From positions 1-40,148 of the forward strand of contig JACPFM010000142.1 in NCBI GenBank assembly GCA_016182965.1: a DNA stretch of 40,148 nucleotides. The letters run 5' to 3'. This stretch comes from Deltaproteobacteria bacterium (GTDB lineage: Bacteria; Myxococcota_A; Polyangia; Polyangiales; JADJMO01). Numbering within the stretch: position 1 is the stretch's first letter; every line of letters begins with the position of its first letter. The position numbers and the translations under genes were made by a program. Below the pieces are notes generated by a model that made no database searches, was not told the DNA's origin, and was given only the letters and a program-made list of their open reading frames with translations. Shown here in pieces: positions 1-8,004 of this stretch.

Positions 1-46
1 GTCGCCCACTCCTGCTCGATCGACTCCATCGCGCACGAGCTGCCAG

Positions 47-73
47 AAAATCCGCGCGGCGAAAACACGCGGA
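47..73 (-). terminator. Rho-independent terminator of the acyl-CoA dehydrogenase gene
   Basis: Read on the minus strand, a 6-bp perfect stem (TCCGCG/CGCGGA, 11-nt loop) is followed at once by TTTTCT. It lies about 85 bp past the stop codon of the dehydrogenase gene. The short stem makes it moderate rather than strong. The rest of positions 1-158 shows no convincing gene; one plus-strand frame stays open but has no recognisable protein content. Confidence 0.5.
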
Positions 74-158
74 ATCACGAGTTATTTCCTCACGGTAACT
101 TGATCGCCGGGACGGAGCGCTTCCGCCGGATGATGAGGCTTCAGCCCGGGGGGAAATC

Positions 159-1301
159 TCAGCCGCCGAGCACGTGGCGCGCGATGACCATGCGCTGGAC
201 CTCGCTCGTCCCCTCGCCGATCTCGCACAGCTTCGCGTCGCGCAGGTGGCGCTCGACCTGGTACTCGCGGGTGTAGCCGTAGCCGCCGTGGATCTGCACC
301 GAGCGGTTGCAGACGCGGGTCGCCGCCTCGGACGCGTAGAGCTTCGCCATCGACGCCTCGCGCGAGAACGGCCGCCCCTGGTCGGCGAGCCACGCGGCGC
401 GGTAGACGAGCAGCGCCGCCGCATCGAGCTCCGTCTTGCTGTCGGCGATCATCCACTGGATCGCCTGGAAGTCGGAGATCGGCTTGTCGAACTGCTTGCG
501 GTCCTTCGAGTAGGAGATCGCGAGCTCGAGCGCGCCGCGGCCGAGTCCGAGCGCCAGCGCGGCGATGGAGATGCGACCCTTGTCGAGGATCTGCAGCGTG
601 TCGATGAACCCGCGGTCGACCTCGCCGAGGCGCTGCGAGTCGTGCACGCGCACGCCCTCGAAGGAGAGCTCCACGGTGTCGCTCGAGCGCATGCCGAGCT
701 TCTCGAGGTGCTTGCTCGCGCGGAAGCCGGGCGTGCCGTGATCGACGATGAAGGCGGTGATGCCCTTCTGGCGCTTCTCGGGCGCGGTCTTCGCGAGCAC
801 GACGCAGAAGCCGCCGACCGACCCCTGCGTGATGAACATCTTCGTGCCGTCGATGATCCAGTGATCGCCGTCGCGGCGAGCCACCGTGCGTAGCCCCGAC
901 GCGTCGGACCCGCTGCCCGGCTCGGTGAGGCCCCACGCCGCGAGCCACTCGCCGCTCGCCGCCTTGGGGAGGTACTTCTTCTTCTGCTCGTCGTTGCCGA
1001 ACGCCAGGACGTGGCCGGTGCCGAGGCCGTTGTGCGAGGCGACGGTGAGGGCGAGCGAGCCGTCGACCCGGGCGAGCTCCTCGACGGAGATCGCGTAGGA
1101 CATCATGTCCATCCCAGCGCCGCCGTACTCCTCCGGGATGCGAATGCCGAGCAGGCCGAGCTCGGCGAGCTTGGGGACGATCTCCGTCGGGAAACGCTCC
1201 TCTTTGTCCCAGGCGATCGCCTTGGGCCGGACTTCCTTCTCGCAGAAGTCGCGGAGCACGTCGCGGAGCTGGCGGTGCGTCTCGGAGAGCTCGAAGTCCA
1301 T
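159..1301 (-). CDS. Acyl-CoA dehydrogenase
   Basis: A 380-aa FAD-dependent acyl-CoA dehydrogenase, introducing the alpha-beta double bond in an acyl-CoA and passing electrons to ETF; cytoplasmic. The all-helical N-terminal domain covers about residues 5-115. The middle beta domain begins with the flavin/substrate motif WGLTEPGSGSD (about 123-133), and the C-terminal helical domain runs from about 235. The expected catalytic Glu is E363 in GEGTSE, preceded by the family motif IHGGYGYTRE. The start at 1301 is chosen because it gives the canonical N-terminus MDFELSETHR and has GGAAGGG 5-10 nt upstream; the frame stays open another 40 codons without family similarity. Length is normal for the family. 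Whether it prefers short, branched or medium acyl chains cannot be told by eye. It is transcribed alone, divergently from the next gene. Confidence 0.95.
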   Translation of the reverse strand: MDFELSETHRQLRDVLRDFCEKEVRPKAIAWDKEERFPTEIVPKLAELGLLGIRIPEEYGGAGMDMMSYAISVEELARVDGSLALTVASHNGLGTGHVLAFGNDEQKKKYLPKAASGEWLAAWGLTEPGSGSDASGLRTVARRDGDHWIIDGTKMFITQGSVGGFCVVLAKTAPEKRQKGITAFIVDHGTPGFRASKHLEKLGMRSSDTVELSFEGVRVHDSQRLGEVDRGFIDTLQILDKGRISIAALALGLGRGALELAISYSKDRKQFDKPISDFQAIQWMIADSKTELDAAALLVYRAAWLADQGRPFSREASMAKLYASEAATRVCNRSVQIHGGYGYTREYQVERHLRDAKLCEIGEGTSEVQRMVIARHVLGG

Positions 1302-1413
1302 CGTGGCCCTTCCGTACGGCGACGGCCGATCACGGTCAAACGTTCTCGTCATATCCTGGAGTCCAGCACCGCGACGCACCGCGGCACCCCGAGATCGGAG
1401 TACGCTCGCCGCC

Positions 1414-2100
1414 ATGGCCAACTACCCCCCGCCGCCTCCCGGAGGAGGCTGGGCCCCGCCCGGCGGCGCGCCCGATCCGTACGCCGCAGAGAGGGCGCTC
1501 GCCGAGTTCGCGCAGGCGCGTGGCTTTCAGATGAGCCCGCACGGCGACGTCCGCTGGTATCAGGCGTGGCAGCCGTTCGCCTATCTGCCGCCGATCTCCA
1601 GGGTCGGCCGCGAGGTGCGCGCGCAGATCGGCGAGGCCAGCCTGGCCGTCGCCGAGTGCCTCGAGAGCGATCCGCTCAAGGAGGCGACGGGCGAGCACCG
1701 GAAGGTCGTCTCGTTCCTCATGTCGCCGCGGCTGGCCTACCGGGCCGCGGTCCGCTCCAAGGGCGGCGCCGGCGTGATCGACGACGTGACCAAGGGCCTC
1801 GACGATCTCTTCGGCTCGCGCAAACCGAAGGGTTACCTCGGCGATCCGACGTTCGAAGGGCGCTACGACGTGGTCGGTCCCACCGTCGAGGAGGCGAACG
1901 CCGCGTTGCCGACGCCGCTGCGCCACCTGCTGCTCCAGGGGAATTTCCGCGGGATCCTCGAGGTCCGCGCCCAGGGGCTCGTGGTGACCTTCTTCGATCG
2001 CACCTCGTTCGATCCGGCCACGCTCGACGGGACGATCGCGTGGGTCGGCCAGATCTACCAGGCGGCCACGCAGTACCCGCACGTGGTGACGCCGCGCTGA
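1414..2100 (+). CDS. Unknown protein, copy A of a tandem paralogue pair
   Basis: A 228-aa protein I do not recognise. It starts MANYPPPPPGGGW, a short proline-rich head, followed by a soluble mixed alpha/beta domain (about residues 25-225) with no signal peptide or membrane segment. It is clearly paralogous to the gene at 2383-3162. Shared blocks are a Trp-Tyr-Gln segment (WYQAW/WYQSW) before a basic stretch ending REVRA, VVSFL(M/L)SPRL followed by YRAAVRS, and RGILE(V/L)R followed by FDPA(T/S)LD. The start is chosen because both paralogues begin with the same Y-PPPPPG head; the ribosome-binding site is weak. The frame is open further upstream, but that part overlaps the divergent dehydrogenase gene. 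An inverted-repeat element directly follows the stop codon and may end the transcript. Confidence 0.85.
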   Translation: MANYPPPPPGGGWAPPGGAPDPYAAERALAEFAQARGFQMSPHGDVRWYQAWQPFAYLPPISRVGREVRAQIGEASLAVAECLESDPLKEATGEHRKVVSFLMSPRLAYRAAVRSKGGAGVIDDVTKGLDDLFGSRKPKGYLGDPTFEGRYDVVGPTVEEANAALPTPLRHLLLQGNFRGILEVRAQGLVVTFFDRTSFDPATLDGTIAWVGQIYQAATQYPHVVTPR

Positions 2101-2105
2101 GATCA

Positions 2106-2339
2106 CCCCCGGACTGAAGTCCGGGGCACCGACTGCAGCTCAAGTCCTTCGGACTTCACCGACTCGCCAGACTGGCTTGGCGTTGTCGCTGCAGCGTCGG
2201 CGTTCGTCGAAGCAGATAGAGCGACGAGCGCCGCGGTCGCTTCAACGTGAGTCGATCGACGGCACTTCCTCGACACGAACCTCTCGCCAGCCCGCAGGGC
2301 TTCGCCAGGCCGTCGGTGCCCCGGACTTCAGTCCGGGGG
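2106..2339. repeat. 234-bp palindromic element with perfect 28-bp terminal inverted repeats (BIME/MITE-like)
   Basis: Positions 2106-2133 are the exact reverse complement of 2312-2339. Each end contains a self-complementary hairpin with arms CCCCGGACT/AGTCCGGGG and a 2-nt loop (2107-2126 and 2319-2338). Inside lie more palindromes: AAGTCC-TTC-GGACTT at 2142-2156, CGCCA/TGGCG at 2165-2182, and AGCCC-GCA-GGGCT near 2289-2301. There is no coding sequence. Repeats of this design are typical of REP/BIME or non-autonomous transposon families spread through a genome. It sits in the 282-bp gap between the two paralogues, 5 bp after the first stop codon, where the first hairpin could also terminate transcription. 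Confidence 0.85.
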
Positions 2340-2382
2340 GTTTCGGTTCGACCTTCCACCAACCCGCGGTACGCTGGCGGCG

Positions 2383-3162
2383 ATGAGCATCTACCCCCCG
2401 CCCCCTCCCGGCTGGGACTCGCGCCTCCTCGCCAAGCCACAGCCCGCGAACCTCGACGAGAGCCTCGCCGCGTGGGCGAGCTCGCGCGGCTACGAGTACG
2501 AGTCGCGACCGAGCGTCGAGTGGTACCAGAGCTGGGCACCGTTCGTGTTCCTCTTCAAGCCGACGCGCGTCACCCGCGAGGTGCGCGCGTCGTTCGGCGA
2601 CGCGCAGCTGTGGATGGTCGAGGCCCACGACGACGCCGCCGGCAAGAGCCCCGACGAGACGCGCTTCGTCGTGTCGTTCCTGCTCTCTCCGCGGCTGCAC
2701 TACCGCGCGGCCGTCCGCTCGCGCATGCAGAAAGACGCGATCGAAGAGCTGCGCACGCCGCTCAACCCGAAGAAGACGCCCCGCTCGCTCGGGCGCTGGC
2801 GCTGGCGCGAGCGCGATCAGTTCCTCCGCCGCACCTACGGCCGCGGCGTGCGCGGCGTGATCGGCGACGCCATCTTCGAGGCGCACTGCGAGATCCAGAC
2901 GCCCTCGCGCGAAGAGGGCCTCGCGGCGCTGCCGGTGGCCCTCCGCCACTGGCTGCTCAGCACCGGGTGGCGCGGGATCCTCGAGCTGCGCCCGGGCGGC
3001 CTGGTGTCCACGACCTACGGGCCGCCGATCTTCGATCCGGCGTCGCTCGACGCCACGGTCCACCACCTCGGTCACGTCTTCAACGCGGCGACGCGCCAGC
3101 GCGACGACAAGGAGCCGCCGCCGTCGTCGGGGCCGATGTCGGGTCCGTACTACGGCCGCTGA
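2383..3162 (+). CDS. Unknown protein, copy B of a tandem paralogue pair
   Basis: A 259-aa unknown protein with the head MSIYPPPPPGWDS, paralogous to 1414-2100 over nearly its whole length. It differs by an insertion of about 20 basic and aromatic residues near residues 128-148 (KKTPRSLGRWRWRERDQFLR) and by a polar Pro/Ser/Gly tail (EPPPSSGPMSGPYYGR). It has no signal peptide, no membrane segment and no conserved catalytic motif that I can see. The stop is 7 bp before the GH84 gene, so the two are probably co-transcribed, although only the GH84 product is exported. The two copies have diverged widely, so the duplication is old. Confidence 0.85.
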   Translation: MSIYPPPPPGWDSRLLAKPQPANLDESLAAWASSRGYEYESRPSVEWYQSWAPFVFLFKPTRVTREVRASFGDAQLWMVEAHDDAAGKSPDETRFVVSFLLSPRLHYRAAVRSRMQKDAIEELRTPLNPKKTPRSLGRWRWRERDQFLRRTYGRGVRGVIGDAIFEAHCEIQTPSREEGLAALPVALRHWLLSTGWRGILELRPGGLVSTTYGPPIFDPASLDATVHHLGHVFNAATRQRDDKEPPPSSGPMSGPYYGR

Positions 3163-3169
3163 GCGCCGC

Positions 3170-5716
3170 ATGCGGCGCGCGCCCCTCGCGTTCGTCATCG
3201 CGGCGCTCGCGATCGCCGCGCCCGGCGCGTCGGTCCGCCCGGCCCGCGCGGGCCCGGATTCGGTCGATATCGTGCGCCTGGCCTCGATGGAGGTCTCGCG
3301 CTGGTCGGACGCGGCCACCGGCTTCGACGAGCTGCGCAGCGGACCGGGCGCGGTGCGCGACGACGATCCGGACACCGCGTGGGAGGTGCGCGGCGACTCG
3401 CTCGCGTGGATCCTCTTCGACTGGACCGCCGCCGATCCCGCGCCGTTCGCGCTCGACGAGATCGTGGTCGCCGTCGATCCGGCCGACGCGGCGCTCTCGC
3501 TCGACGTCGGGACCGACCGCGTGAACGTCGTGCCGGTCGCCTCGACGATCGCGCGCGCGGCCGACGGTGCGCACCTGCGCGTGGCGGACGGTGTCGTGCT
3601 GCGCGCGCTCCGGCTGCACGTCCCGGCCTCGGCGCGCGTCGCGGCGATCTCGGTGCGCGCGCGGCCGCTCGGGCCTCCTTCGGCGCCGACGGTCACCGGC
3701 TCGTGCGATGTCGACGGCGTCCACCTCGCGATCGACGCGAAGGGCAGCCTGGGGCTGCGCATCACCCGCAAGGACGCCTCGGGGCGCTCGCTCGAGATCG
3801 TGCGCCGCGAGACGCTCCGATCGCGCTTCGACGATCCGAGCGTCCGCTTCCTGCCGCGACCTGCGTCCTTCAGCTACGAGGTGACGTCCCTCCTGCCGGG
3901 CGGGTCGGCGACGACGACGGTCTCCTGCGAGGGCGAGCCCGCGAAGGGACCGACCACCGCCGCGTTGCACGGCGTGATCGAGGGGTTCTACGGCCGGCCG
4001 TGGCCGGCGCGCGATCGGGCGAAGGTCGTGCGCGCGATGGCGGCTTTCGGCCTCGATCCGTACATCTACGCGCCGAAGGACGCGCCCAAGCACCGCGCGA
4101 AGTGGCGCGAGCGCTACGACGACGCGGAGCTCGCGAGCTTCCGGGCGCTGACGAAGGTCGGCGAGGCGTCCGGCGTGCGCGTGGCGTACGCGATCTCGCC
4201 CGGCCTCGACGTGAACGCCACGTCGTCCGTCGATCGCGCTGCGCTCGCCGCGAAGGTCGCGCAGGTGCGCGGCGCCGGCGTGCGCGACGCGGCGCTGCTC
4301 ATGGACGACATCACCGCCGCGCCCTCGACCGAGCTCGGCGCGGCGCACGCGTCCCTCGCGGCGGAGTTGCTCTCGTCCATGCGCGCGGCCGACCCGACGG
4401 CGCGCCTGTCGTTCGTCCCGACCGTGTACGCCGGCTCGGCCCCCAAGCTGTCCGCGCCGGAGCGCGCGTACCTCGGCGCGCTCTCGGCGTTGCCGTCCGA
4501 CGTGCCGCTCGCGTGGACGGGGCCCGTCGTCTTCTCGTCCGCCTACGACCGCGCGGAGCTCGAGGCGTTCGCCGCGCTCGCCGGGCGCACCGCCGAGGGC
4601 GCGTGGGTCTGGGACAACTATCCGGTGAACGACGCGCTCGCCAGCGGCCGCCTGTACGTGCAGCCGGTGGCGGGGCGCGGCGCGCTCTACGATCGCACCG
4701 GCGGCCTCGTGGCCAATGCGATGCGCCACCCGATCGCGTCGATCGCCGCGCTCGCGTCGTTCGGCGCGCTGGCGCGCGATCCGGCCGGCTACGAGGCGGC
4801 GCGCGCGACGAAGGAGCCGCTCGCCGAGGCCGCGCTGGCGCGCGCGGCGATGGACGACGGCGAGCCGCCGGCCGCCCTCGCGACGCTGCTCGACGAGCTG
4901 CACACGCACCCGTACCTCGCGCCGGAGCAGGCCGCGTCGCCGACGCTGGTCGCGGCGATCGCGCGGTATCGCGCGGCGTCGGCGCCGGGCGAGGAGCGAC
5001 ACGCGGCGTCGCTCGACCTCGCCACCCGATTGGCCCGCCTCGCGCTGGTCGACGTCGATCTGCGCCGCGAGCTGCACGACGCATCACTCGCCGACGAGCT
5101 CGACGGATACGCGCGGGTGACGTCGGCCTCCGCGCTCGCCGGGCTCGCCGCCATGACCGACGAACGCACCGTGGCGCGCGGCGGTCGCCAGCCGGAGCCG
5201 TCGCCGGGAGCCTGCCTCCTCGCGGCCGTGACGCAGCTCTCCTGGCAGACCGTCCAGCGCGCGATCGCCCCGCTGCTCTCGAAGTACGATCTCGCCGCCT
5301 GTCCCGACCTCGAAGATCCGTTCGATCCGCTCGCACCGACGATGGCGGTCCGCGCGCCCGGCGCGCTCCGCTTCGACAACTCGGGGCTCGCCGGGGGCGC
5401 GAGCGCGCGGTGGTCGGTCGTCGGGCCCGAGGGCGCGACGATCGACGGCGCCGGTCGGATCGGCTGGACCCCGACGCGGCGCGGTCGCTACCGCTTCGTC
5501 GTGCTCGCCGTCGACGACCACGGCGCCGCGGCGCACCCGTTCGACGTCGCCATCGGCGATCCGCCGCCGGCGCCGGAGACCGTCGAGGAGGGCGGCTGCG
5601 CGTGCCGCGTCACGCACGGCAGCTCGAACGATCGCGTGCCGGCGCTCTCCCTGTTGGCCGCGCTGATCGCGGCCCGCCGATCCCGCGCGATCGTCAGCCG
5701 TCGCGCTCGGGCGTGA
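3170..5716 (+). CDS. Secreted GH84-family beta-N-acetylglucosaminidase with MYXO-CTERM-like tail
   Basis: An 848-aa exported glycosidase. It has a signal peptide (residues 1-27, cleavage after ARA), an N-terminal beta-rich domain (about 30-260), and a GH84 catalytic barrel starting at H267 with HGVIEGFYGRPW followed by IYAPKDAPKHRAKWR. The expected catalytic aspartate pair is D379-D380 (LLMDDI), and the conserved W-DNYPVND is near D482. A helical region follows (about 560-720), then an Ig/cadherin-like beta domain (about 730-800). The C-terminus carries GGCAC (Cys 810 and 812), a short hydrophobic helix (about 822-834) and arginines, which fits a MYXO-CTERM sorting tag: cell-surface attachment after myxosortase processing. 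GH84 enzymes remove beta-linked GlcNAc (O-GlcNAcase, NagJ type) from glycans or glycoproteins; the natural substrate here is unknown. The end overlaps the convergent gene by 23 bp. Confidence 0.9.
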   Translation: MRRAPLAFVIAALAIAAPGASVRPARAGPDSVDIVRLASMEVSRWSDAATGFDELRSGPGAVRDDDPDTAWEVRGDSLAWILFDWTAADPAPFALDEIVVAVDPADAALSLDVGTDRVNVVPVASTIARAADGAHLRVADGVVLRALRLHVPASARVAAISVRARPLGPPSAPTVTGSCDVDGVHLAIDAKGSLGLRITRKDASGRSLEIVRRETLRSRFDDPSVRFLPRPASFSYEVTSLLPGGSATTTVSCEGEPAKGPTTAALHGVIEGFYGRPWPARDRAKVVRAMAAFGLDPYIYAPKDAPKHRAKWRERYDDAELASFRALTKVGEASGVRVAYAISPGLDVNATSSVDRAALAAKVAQVRGAGVRDAALLMDDITAAPSTELGAAHASLAAELLSSMRAADPTARLSFVPTVYAGSAPKLSAPERAYLGALSALPSDVPLAWTGPVVFSSAYDRAELEAFAALAGRTAEGAWVWDNYPVNDALASGRLYVQPVAGRGALYDRTGGLVANAMRHPIASIAALASFGALARDPAGYEAARATKEPLAEAALARAAMDDGEPPAALATLLDELHTHPYLAPEQAASPTLVAAIARYRAASAPGEERHAASLDLATRLARLALVDVDLRRELHDASLADELDGYARVTSASALAGLAAMTDERTVARGGRQPEPSPGACLLAAVTQLSWQTVQRAIAPLLSKYDLAACPDLEDPFDPLAPTMAVRAPGALRFDNSGLAGGASARWSVVGPEGATIDGAGRIGWTPTRRGRYRFVVLAVDDHGAAAHPFDVAIGDPPPAPETVEEGGCACRVTHGSSNDRVPALSLLAALIAARRSRAIVSRRARA

Positions 5717-6014
5717 CCGACGCCTCGAGCCGCCGGATCTCGAGCTCGAGCCTTCGCTGCTCCAGACGCGCGTTCTCCTGCGTGACGCGCGCGAGCGACT
5801 CTCCGACGATCAGGAGCGCCTCGAGGCGGTCGAGCACGCGATCGCAGCGGACCAGCGTGATGGTGGCGCGGTCGAGCGCCTCCGAGCCCTGGTGCATCAG
5901 CGCGAGCCCGGTCTCCATGAGCCGCGGCCCGAGATCGATCATCGGCTCGCCACGCTCGAGCGCAGATTGAAGCGTTTCGATCAGCTCCGATGATTTGCCG
6001 TAGAGAGACGCCAT
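5694..6014 (-). CDS. Small coiled-coil protein of unknown function
   Basis: A 106-aa soluble protein, MASLYGKSSELIE..., almost entirely alpha-helical. Its last 40 residues form a strong coiled coil rich in Glu, Arg and Leu (QENARLEQRRLELEIRRLE). There is no signal peptide or membrane segment. The start at 6014 is inferred: the frame is open 36 codons further, but that part is Arg-rich, lacks protein character and would run into the upstream region of the divergent gene. No clear ribosome-binding site is visible. It converges on the GH84 gene with a 23-bp overlap of 3' ends. Function cannot be assigned. Confidence 0.65.
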   Translation of the reverse strand: MASLYGKSSELIETLQSALERGEPMIDLGPRLMETGLALMHQGSEALDRATITLVRCDRVLDRLEALLIVGESLARVTQENARLEQRRLELEIRRLEASVTPERDG

Positions 6015-6124
6015 GCGCCCAGAGTACGCGCCCGTCGGTCCAGGATCGCGACGAGTCGCTCGTGCCTCGGTTCGTGGACGCCGCGCGGTCGCGCTGGCAA
6101 AATCAGACAACCGCCGCCGCACCG

Positions 6125-6718
6125 ATGGAATCCGTCGTCTACCCGCTCCCGAAGCCGCTGGTCGCCACGACGCAGGTTCGCAGCACGCTGCTCTGCGCGT
6201 CGATGCAGTCGCTCCGCGCGCGCGGACACTTCGACGCCTACCTCGCCGAGCTCACCGAGGAGCAGCGCGCGCAGGCGATCGCGATGACCGCGGGGAGCTG
6301 GCTGCCGGTGCAGAGCGCGATGGTGCACTACCTCGCCTGCGATCGCGTCGTCATGTCGCGCGACGAGCGGCTCGAGATCGGCGCCGAGGTCGCCCGCCGC
6401 ATCCAACAGAGCCCGCTCCACGTGCTGGTGCGCCTCTCGCGCGAGGCGGGGGCGTCGCCGTGGTCGGTGCTCGCGTACGCCGAGAAGCTGCGCGCGCAGA
6501 GCTGGCAGGGGGGCGGCGTCCAGATCCTGAAGACGGGCCCCAAGGACATGCGGCTCGTCTGGCAGCTGCAGCCGTGCGCCCGCTCGACGCATTTCCGCGC
6601 CGGCTTCGCCGGCATCGTGAAGGGTCTCTTCGAGCTGTTCTGTCGGCGCGCGTACGTGAGCGAGGAGACCGCCCACTGCACCGACACCACGCTGGCCATC
6701 GCCGGCTCCTGGGCCTGA
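6125..6718 (+). CDS. DUF2378/TIGR02265-like myxobacterial protein
   Basis: A 197-aa soluble protein starting MESVVYPLPKPLV. The layout (an early helical block EELTEEQRAQ-like, a W-x-P-V segment, a central helix pair with RDERLEIGAEVARR, a mid-section with VLVRLSREAGASPWSVLAYAEK, and a late Cys/Arg block) recalls the myxobacteria-restricted family DUF2378/TIGR02265, whose members are about 180-200 aa and of unknown function. This is a by-eye resemblance. The start is placed at the Met directly before the conserved region; the frame is open upstream across the divergent promoter region. It faces away from the coiled-coil gene, with 110 bp of shared upstream DNA (6015-6124). Confidence 0.75.
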   Translation: MESVVYPLPKPLVATTQVRSTLLCASMQSLRARGHFDAYLAELTEEQRAQAIAMTAGSWLPVQSAMVHYLACDRVVMSRDERLEIGAEVARRIQQSPLHVLVRLSREAGASPWSVLAYAEKLRAQSWQGGGVQILKTGPKDMRLVWQLQPCARSTHFRAGFAGIVKGLFELFCRRAYVSEETAHCTDTTLAIAGSWA

Positions 6719-6864
6719 GCGCCGACCCGCCGCGAGTCCCGCGCCCAAGCCCGCGCCCAAGAAACAAGGCCCGCGCGCAAACGCACGGGCGTCAGGCTGG
6801 TCGCGCGCGCGCCGGTCGCTCGCCACGGACGCGCTCGGCCGTCTGCGAACAGGAGTCGGGGTCG

Positions 6865-7467
6865 TCACGTCTCCGATCGGATCCGCTCCACGGCCGCGAG
6901 CAGCGCGGTGCGGCTCGTCACCTGGAACGCCTCGAACACGCGTGAGAGGTACGTCTTCACCGTCGCCTCGGAGAGCTGCAGCTTCTCGGCGATGTCACGG
7001 TTGGTGAGCCCGCCGCGCAGGAGGAGGACGATCTGCCGTTCGCGGAGCGACAGCCGATAGCGGTCGCGGAGGACGTCGACGAGGTCGCGCTCGCGGAGCG
7101 TCTCGCGGCTCAAGGTCAAGAGGACGCCGTCCGGATCGATGCGCTTCGCGCGCGCGAAGACGCGGCGGCCGTCGGCCGCGGTCACGATCACCACCGGCGA
7201 GAACGACCCGCTGCGCGGTCCCTGCGCGACGCTGGCGGAGAGGAGGCGCAGGGCCTCGACGTCGATCACGCGGTCGCCGAACGGCGCGAGCACCAGCGAC
7301 GCGGCGACGTTCGACGCGATCACGCGAAGCTCGCGGTCGAGCACGACGAGGCCTTGCTCCAGCTCGTTGGCGACGCGCCGCCACACGCGCGACTCGTCCG
7401 CGCCGGAGTCGGCAGCGAATCGCCCGGATAACGGAGGCGGCTCCGAAGGTACTCCGCTGTGGCTCAA
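6865..7467 (-). CDS. LuxR-family transcriptional regulator with PAS-like sensor domain
   Basis: A 200-aa regulator. Residues about 30-125 look like a degenerate PAS fold (LEQGLVVLDRELRVIASN ... VVIVTAADGRRVFARAKRI). Residues about 140-195 form a canonical LuxR/GerE helix-turn-helix (LSLRERQIVLLLRGGLTNRDIAEKL, then SEATVKTYLSRVF). There is no receiver domain and no autoinducer-binding domain. The only in-frame start before a TGA is TTG at 7467, with no Shine-Dalgarno; a GTG at residue 28 (about 7386) is the alternative. It follows the RHS gene and a small membrane protein on the same strand, 157 bp downstream, so it may regulate them or simply sit beside them. The 146 bp after its stop (6719-6864) hold nothing I can name. 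Confidence 0.85.
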   Translation of the reverse strand: MSHSGVPSEPPPLSGRFAADSGADESRVWRRVANELEQGLVVLDRELRVIASNVAASLVLAPFGDRVIDVEALRLLSASVAQGPRSGSFSPVVIVTAADGRRVFARAKRIDPDGVLLTLSRETLRERDLVDVLRDRYRLSLRERQIVLLLRGGLTNRDIAEKLQLSEATVKTYLSRVFEAFQVTSRTALLAAVERIRSET

Positions 7468-7473
7468 GATTGT

Positions 7474-7502
7474 TCGGTATCAATCTGAGCTCATCGAGTC
7501 AA
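7474..7502 (-). promoter_or_regulatory. Weak sigma70-type promoter candidate for the LuxR gene
   Basis: On the minus strand TTGACT (7502-7497) and TACCGA (7479-7474) are 17 nt apart. The predicted start of transcription falls almost on the TTG codon at 7467. Either the mRNA is leaderless or translation begins at the GTG near 7386. The -10 match is poor. Confidence 0.3.
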
Positions 7503-7624
7503 TCCGCTCGTGCTGACGCTTCGCGTCGTGCCGCGTGTCATTCCTTGCGCGAGCGCGCGCCCTTGCGAGCGCCCCGAGCACGAGCCAGGGCCACGGCTTC
7601 ACGGGACCCCGCACGGGTTCGGGC

Positions 7625-7990
7625 TCATCCAGCGTCGCGGCCCCGGTCCGGGTCCTGCGCGATCGGCGGAGGAACGTGGGGATCGGGCGGACTCGGCTGC
7701 CCCGGGACCGCCAGCGGCGGCGTCCACTGCGGAGGGTCGTACGCGTTCGGCATCTCGCTCGGCGGCACGACCGATCCCGCCGCCGCCGGACCGTCGATGA
7801 TCGGCGGCGGAGGGAGCGGAGCGGTCCCCGGGCGCGGCGCGCCGGCTATGTCGGTGAGGGGACCGCTCCCCGCTGCACCGGCCTTCGCGCCCGCGGCGAC
7901 GGGGACGCGTTGGAGCTCGCGGACGAGGAGCACCGCCGACGCGCAGGCGAACGCCGCGACACCGATGAGGACGTTTCGTTTCCACGACAT
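7625..7990 (-). CDS. Small membrane-anchored proline-rich protein downstream of the RHS gene
   Basis: A 121-aa protein starting MSWKRNVLIGVAAFACASAV. It has one N-terminal hydrophobic segment (about residues 7-23), then a long Pro/Ala/Gly-rich segment (APLPPPPIIDGP, PPQWTPPLAVPGQPSPP) with no predicted globular core. The N-in anchor would place the proline-rich part outside the inner membrane. It begins 14 bp after the RHS stop codon, so the two genes are almost certainly co-transcribed. No family is recognised. Its position matches where RHS/polymorphic-toxin loci keep an immunity or export partner, but immunity proteins are usually globular, so that role is only a guess. Confidence 0.7.
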   Translation of the reverse strand: MSWKRNVLIGVAAFACASAVLLVRELQRVPVAAGAKAGAAGSGPLTDIAGAPRPGTAPLPPPPIIDGPAAAGSVVPPSEMPNAYDPPQWTPPLAVPGQPSPPDPHVPPPIAQDPDRGRDAG

Positions 7991-8004
7991 GTGGGGGAGC
8001 TCGG

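Noticed and set aside
1..158. A partial gene on the plus strand running in from the window edge
   Set aside because: One frame is open but it has no protein-like content and contains a terminator hairpin for the opposite strand.
82..948. Minus-strand frame ending in a plausible-looking tail (ALRPGDQVTVRK)
   Set aside because: Most of it lies inside the acyl-CoA dehydrogenase gene in another frame; the tail is too short to support a gene.
3080..5970. Long frames on both strands overlapping the GH84 gene
   Set aside because: Products are Arg/Ala repeats without motifs, whereas the GH84 frame has a signal peptide, catalytic motifs and a sorting tail.
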